Below, one piece after another: positions 60,434 to 64,000 of a DNA stretch of 64,000 nt. The stretch is from Pseudomonas sp. PDM04 (GTDB taxonomy: Bacteria; Pseudomonadota; Gammaproteobacteria; Pseudomonadales; Pseudomonadaceae), in NCBI RefSeq assembly GCF_014851765.1, contig NZ_JACVAI010000003.1, positions 248,001 through 312,000 on the forward strand. Reading direction: 5' to 3'. A model generated the notes under the pieces. That model saw only the letters and a program-made list of their open reading frames with translations, was not told the origin of the DNA and ran no database searches. Position 1 is the stretch's first letter; each line of letters opens with the position of its first letter. A program made the position numbers and the translations under genes.

Positions 60434-61497
60434 CAGTCACCGTCGTTGGCGTTGAAGCCCAGTTGGATGCCCAGCGCCTTGGCCAGTTCGCCTTCGTGCA
60501 GGCGATGGACGACGTTGAGGCTGTCGTAGATGTCGTTGAGTTGCTGGCGACCGGCATCGTCGCCGAGCATTTCGGTCAGCGAGCGCTGGTTGCTGGCGAA
60601 CAGTTTCAGGGACGCGGCGTAAGCGGCATCGATCTTGTCGGCCAGGGGTTTCTGCTCACTCGGCAACAGGCCGCGCAGGCCTTTGTTGTCCACGCCTTCC
60701 CACACGGTTTTGGCTGCGGCGAGGCTGGCTTCAAGGCCGGTCAGGGACGACTGGCTGCGCCAGGCATCGGCCTGGAACGGTTGCGGCACGCCCTTGGTCT
60801 GGCGGCCCATCGGCGTGCCGAGTTTCTTCTTCAGGCTGTCGAGCGCGGTGACCTGCACCCGCAGCAGGTCGGCGATGGCTTCGTGGGAATCGGCGTAGCG
60901 CTGGTTCGGAAACTTGCTCATCTGCGCGAGCATGCCATCGGTGTTGTTCCAGCCTTTGAGGATCTCTTCAGCCAGTTGTTTCTGACGCTCGCCGATGGCG
61001 ATCAGCAGTGGGCAGTACCGGGCTTTCTGTTCGGCGTTGGCCACATCGGGCTTGCTGTCGAACAGGATGTATTCGTAGGCGGACAGCCCTTGAACCACCA
61101 CGCTGGACTTGGCGAGGGCCGCGGCATCGATCTGCGGCTGGGCGCTGACCAGTTGTTCGACCTGACGACCGACGAGGTTTTTCTTGTCCGGCCAGAATTG
61201 CACCTGCCAGGCGCGATTGCCCTCGGCCAGTGGACCGATCAGCAGCGGTTGCAGCTCGGCCCAGGCTTTTTGCGCGTGGAGGAAATCGGCGCGGGCGGTG
61301 TCGAGGCTTTCCTTGCCTTCGCAATAGGCCAGTGCACTGACGGCCAACTGCCGGTCAGCCTCGACCCAACGGGTGTAGGTCGGCAGGATCACCGATTTGG
61401 CAATGGCCGCCGAGGTGACGGCCTGCGGATCCTGGGGTGAGCAAGCGCCGAGGGCGAGGGCGGCAAGGCTGGTGAACAGTAACTTGGGACGGAACAT
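60433..61497 (-). CDS. Imelysin-like lipoprotein
   Basis: This 354-residue protein has a lipobox (LGAC) and the imelysin fold. The family motif GxHxxE reads GLSAYE at residues 137-142, so His is replaced by Ser. Imelysins such as IrpA and EfeO are iron-regulated and thought to bind iron. The start MFRPKLLF has GGGAG upstream. It sits in an operon: di-haem protein, imelysin, DUF1513. Confidence 0.88.
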   Translation of the reverse strand: MFRPKLLFTSLAALALGACSPQDPQAVTSAAIAKSVILPTYTRWVEADRQLAVSALAYCEGKESLDTARADFLHAQKAWAELQPLLIGPLAEGNRAWQVQFWPDKKNLVGRQVEQLVSAQPQIDAAALAKSSVVVQGLSAYEYILFDSKPDVANAEQKARYCPLLIAIGERQKQLAEEILKGWNNTDGMLAQMSKFPNQRYADSHEAIADLLRVQVTALDSLKKKLGTPMGRQTKGVPQPFQADAWRSQSSLTGLEASLAAAKTVWEGVDNKGLRGLLPSEQKPLADKIDAAYAASLKLFASNQRSLTEMLGDDAGRQQLNDIYDSLNVVHRLHEGELAKALGIQLGFNANDGD

Positions 61498-61524
61498 GCG
61501 AGGCTCCCGCTGATTCAATGCGTA

Positions 61525-62952
61525 TTAAAGGGAATTCAAAAAGGCCAGCAACGCGGCGCGCTGCTCGGCATTGAAAGACAAAACCTGTTGCTGCGCCGCC
61601 TTCGCTTCGCCGCCATGCCAGAGCACGGCTTCGAGCAGGTTGCGGGCGCGGCCGTCATGCAGGAACTGGGTGTGGCCACTGACCGCTTGCGTCAGGCCGA
61701 TGCCCCATAACGGCGGGGTGCGCCAGTCGCGGCCACCGGCCTTGAATTCGCTGCGGTTGTCGGCCAGGCCGTCGCCCATGTCGTGCAGCAGCAGATCGCT
61801 GTAGGGACGAATCACCTGATTGGCCAGTTCAGGCTCGGCGGCGTTGGCGGCGGTGGTGTACTGGGGGGTGTGGCAGGACTGGCAACCGGCCTGGAAAAAC
61901 AGGTTTTTGCCGGCCAGCACCTCAGGCGCGCCGACATCGCGGCGGGCCGGTACGGCGAGGTTGCGGCTGTAGAACAGCACCAGGCGCAGGATGTTGTCGC
62001 TGACTTCCGGTTCGCCATCCTGGCCATTGCCATTGGGCGCCTGCTTGCAGGCGGTCTGCGCGTCGGTGCAGTCATCGAAGGGCCTGAGACGGGTCGTGAG
62101 GCCCATATCACCGGAAAACGCGTGAACGTTCTGTTGATTGAGATTCGGTTGCCCGGCCTTCCAGCCAAATCGACCGAGGACGGTTTTCTGCTCGGCATCA
62201 TCCCAGACCTGGTTCGGCCGGCCGGCGATGCCGTTGTTGTCTTTTGCCTGTGCCCTGGCATTGGCCAGGATCGCTTCCTCGGGGATGGCTTCGAGCAAGC
62301 CCAGGCCGATCATCGGCGGCGCGACCCGCGCGGAAAAACGCGTGTCCGGATGCATTGGGCCATAGCCCAGCTGGGTGATGTTCAGGCTGGGTTGGCGCAA
62401 CTCCACCTCGGTGCCGTCCTTGAAGCGCATCGTCACGGGTGTGTAGTCGACCCGCACCTTGCCTTCCGGGACGACGCCGGGGATGGCCATGTCCTGGAAT
62501 TGCCCGCCGTAGACCGGTTCCGGGACCACGCCGAGGCGTTCGATGACCTTCGCGTAGCCCGGCGCATCGGGTATCGACAGGCGTACCAGCATCGACACTG
62601 CGTTGCTGGCATCGGGCGCGGGTGGATGGCCGCGACCGTCCTTGATGTGGCAGTTCTGGCAGGCGTTGGTGTTGAACAAGGGACCAAGGCCGTCCCGCGC
62701 GGTGGTGGTCGACGGGGCGATCACCCAGGGGTTGCGGAAGAAACTGTTGCCGACGCTGAAGTCCACGCGCCTGGACGGCGGCAGGTTGGCGGAGGGCAGG
62801 GAAAACGCATTCTGGTCAGTCTTGCGCACGGTCGTGCTGCCACCGGACCGGGCTTCACCCGGTTCGGCTTGGGTGAAACGCGGGGCGTCATCGCAGGCAC
62901 TCAGGCCCAAGGCCAGAAACAGCGCGGACAAGCGAAGAAGCAGCGAAGGCAT
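61525..62952 (-). CDS. Di-haem oxidoreductase-family lipoprotein (DUF1111)
   Basis: This 475-residue protein has a lipobox (LSAC, Cys20) and two c-type haem motifs: CQNCH at residues 98-102 and CQSCH near 356. It belongs to the group often annotated as putative thiol oxidoreductase. In the imelysin cluster it is thought to help oxidise or move iron, but this is not established. AGGA lies seven bases before the ATG. A longer in-frame start has no clear signal peptide advantage. It is the first gene of the three-gene operon. Confidence 0.88.
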   Translation of the reverse strand: MPSLLLRLSALFLALGLSACDDAPRFTQAEPGEARSGGSTTVRKTDQNAFSLPSANLPPSRRVDFSVGNSFFRNPWVIAPSTTTARDGLGPLFNTNACQNCHIKDGRGHPPAPDASNAVSMLVRLSIPDAPGYAKVIERLGVVPEPVYGGQFQDMAIPGVVPEGKVRVDYTPVTMRFKDGTEVELRQPSLNITQLGYGPMHPDTRFSARVAPPMIGLGLLEAIPEEAILANARAQAKDNNGIAGRPNQVWDDAEQKTVLGRFGWKAGQPNLNQQNVHAFSGDMGLTTRLRPFDDCTDAQTACKQAPNGNGQDGEPEVSDNILRLVLFYSRNLAVPARRDVGAPEVLAGKNLFFQAGCQSCHTPQYTTAANAAEPELANQVIRPYSDLLLHDMGDGLADNRSEFKAGGRDWRTPPLWGIGLTQAVSGHTQFLHDGRARNLLEAVLWHGGEAKAAQQQVLSFNAEQRAALLAFLNSL

Positions 62953-63016
62953 CAGACATCCTGCAAGACGAGCAAAACAAGGGCGCAAAGTCTAACAGGG
63001 CAGGGCGGATTGAATA

Positions 63017-63040
63017 AGAGGAATTATCGTTTGCTTGACC
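63017..63040 (-). promoter_or_regulatory. Weak Fur-like element before the imelysin operon
   Basis: The minus strand contains ACGATAATTCCTCTTATTC, a partial match to the Fur core, about 70 bases before the di-haem gene. It is well below consensus. Confidence 0.3.
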
Positions 63041-63134
63041 CTGCGCAAGGGATGGGCAAGGGATAGATATGTACCGCACCCGGTCAATGGCGCGCGGGCA
63101 GGATGCCGGTGATCTTTTCCCGGAGTTTTGCGCC

Positions 63135-64000
63135 ATGCAGCATGAAGTTCAAACCTCAGCGCGGACCGCCTTGGCGTCCGCCCGCGTCAGCCCTGCTCAG
63201 ACGACCTTGCAGGAACGCCTGTCCGCGCTGGACGTGCAGATCGCCGAGCGGTTGGCCGCCAGGCCCCATTTCCACGCGTTCGTCGGCGAGGCTTTCGCCA
63301 AACACTTCCCCGGCCTGACACCCGCTCCCGACCTGCTGCGCAACTTTATCAACAGTGATGAGCCGCCGCAGGCCGAGTCCTGCGCCGATAAGCCGGCCAA
63401 CGCTTGCGCCAACAGGGACGCCGGCCCGCAGCCCCTGCCGCCGAGCCTGATGGACGCGGTGGTGCGGCGGATCGTCAGCGGGCAGGCTTCAAACTACGCC
63501 TCACGCAAGGTGCGCTTCGAACGCGCCTCCGAGGTGGGGGGTGAGGCGCTGCCGTACACCGCGCTCCAGCCGCCAGCGTTCGATGCCTTTCTCGATCAGT
63601 TGGCAGGCGGGTTGCCCGCGCAATTCAACCGCTATATGCAGCGTTACTGGGCGCAGCCCTGCAGCCCGACCGATGCGCGCACTTACCGGCAGTGGCTGGT
63701 GGCGACGCGTATCGAACAACTGAAAACCGAAGTGGCCCTGCTCAAGGTCGACGGTTTGCTCAGCGCCAGCGCCGTGACCCTGTTCGAAACGGTCCTGCGC
63801 CATCCGGATGCACAGTCCCGGCAGACCCTGGAGGATGCTCGTCCCTGCGTGTACGCCGTTGCCCTGCAGGACGCAGAGGCCGACGCAATAACCCTGCACG
63901 GTGCATTTATCCTGACATCGCGGGACCCGCAGCATGCCCGGGTGCAATGGGAAAGTGAGGTGACCGCCCCGCAGGTCCGGCCCGTCGAGCGCAACGCTAA
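63135..64000 (+). CDS. N-terminal part of a large toxin-like protein (truncated by window end)
   Basis: An open frame of 288 codons starts at ATG (MQHEVQTSARTALASARVSP) and has no stop before the window ends. CGGAG lies about ten bases upstream. The region RYMQRYWAQPC... RQWLVATRIEQLKTEVALLKVDGLLSA resembles the N-terminal region of the giant protein at the left edge (RRWRDFWSARAP... RNHFEAAVHLAFARKALTA). It is therefore likely another DUF6543/dermonecrotic-toxin-like gene. It has no signal peptide and diverges from the di-haem operon. Length and C-terminal domain are unseen. Confidence 0.6.
   Translation, partial: MQHEVQTSARTALASARVSPAQTTLQERLSALDVQIAERLAARPHFHAFVGEAFAKHFPGLTPAPDLLRNFINSDEPPQAESCADKPANACANRDAGPQPLPPSLMDAVVRRIVSGQASNYASRKVRFERASEVGGEALPYTALQPPAFDAFLDQLAGGLPAQFNRYMQRYWAQPCSPTDARTYRQWLVATRIEQLKTEVALLKVDGLLSASAVTLFETVLRHPDAQSRQTLEDARPCVYAVALQDAEADAITLHGAFILTSRDPQHARVQWESEVTAPQVRPVERNA

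Overview
This 64 kb window is a chromosomal segment of a Pseudomonas of the fluorescens/putida lineage. The evidence is high GC content, dispersed Pseudomonas REP palindromes (core GCGAGC/GCTCGC), and gene neighbourhoods typical of the genus: glpM-aauRS-aatPMQJ, glpFKRD, argF-grxD-bfr-bfd-rnt-pyrC-motY-argG, nth with rnf genes, metG/apbC, fxsA-groESL-colRS and mexVW next to an imelysin cluster. No tRNA, rRNA, CRISPR array, insertion sequence or prophage was seen.

Layout. (1) 0-9.3 kb: a giant dermonecrotic-toxin-like protein on the minus strand, then an exported alpha/beta hydrolase, a FrnE-type DsbA protein and two overlapping lipoprotein genes. (2) 9.4-16.7 kb: acidic amino acid uptake (aatJQMP), its two-component regulators (aauSR) and glpM. 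A near-consensus sigma-54 promoter and two tandem AauR-type palindromes lie upstream of aatJ. (3) 16.7-22.2 kb: glycerol catabolism (glpF, glpK, glpR, glpD) with GlpR-like operators. (4) 22.3-35.3 kb: ybaK, a PhzF-like gene, an orphan ABC ATPase with argF, a molybdopterin oxidoreductase, iron storage and redox genes (grxD, bfr, bfd, 2-Cys peroxiredoxin), then rnt-pyrC, motY (FliA promoter) and argG (tandem ArgR half-sites). (5) 35.4-37.4 kb: an AT-richer patch with a hypothetical membrane protein, an orphan LuxR-type response regulator and a 59-residue PA3496-family protein. (6) 37.5-42.1 kb: an rnfABDGE-nth operon that lacks rnfC and has lost most cysteine ligands of RnfA/RnfE. (7) 42.2-50.2 kb: metG, apbC, an SDR, a HugZ-like protein, fxsA and groESL. 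(8) 50.2-54.9 kb: a PAP2 phosphatase diverging from colRS, followed by a methyltransferase, a WaaP-like kinase and a small exported protein, with two ColR-box matches. (9) 55-63 kb: mexVW-type efflux genes and a DUF1513/imelysin/di-haem operon. (10) 63.1 kb to the end: the 5' part of another large toxin-like ORF running off the window.

How the genes work together: most of the window is nutrient uptake and its control (glutamate/aspartate, glycerol, arginine synthesis) plus envelope and iron homeostasis (ColRS and its neighbours, Bfr/Bfd, imelysin cluster). Regulatory sites can be read directly for sigma-54/AauR, GlpR, ArgR, Fur, FliA, sigma-32 and ColR. The aatJ and glpF leaders share an identical A-rich Crc/Hfq-type motif beside the ribosome binding site. 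The most unusual element is the reduced, apparently rewired Rnf complex. The least understood are the two giant toxin-like genes at the window edges.
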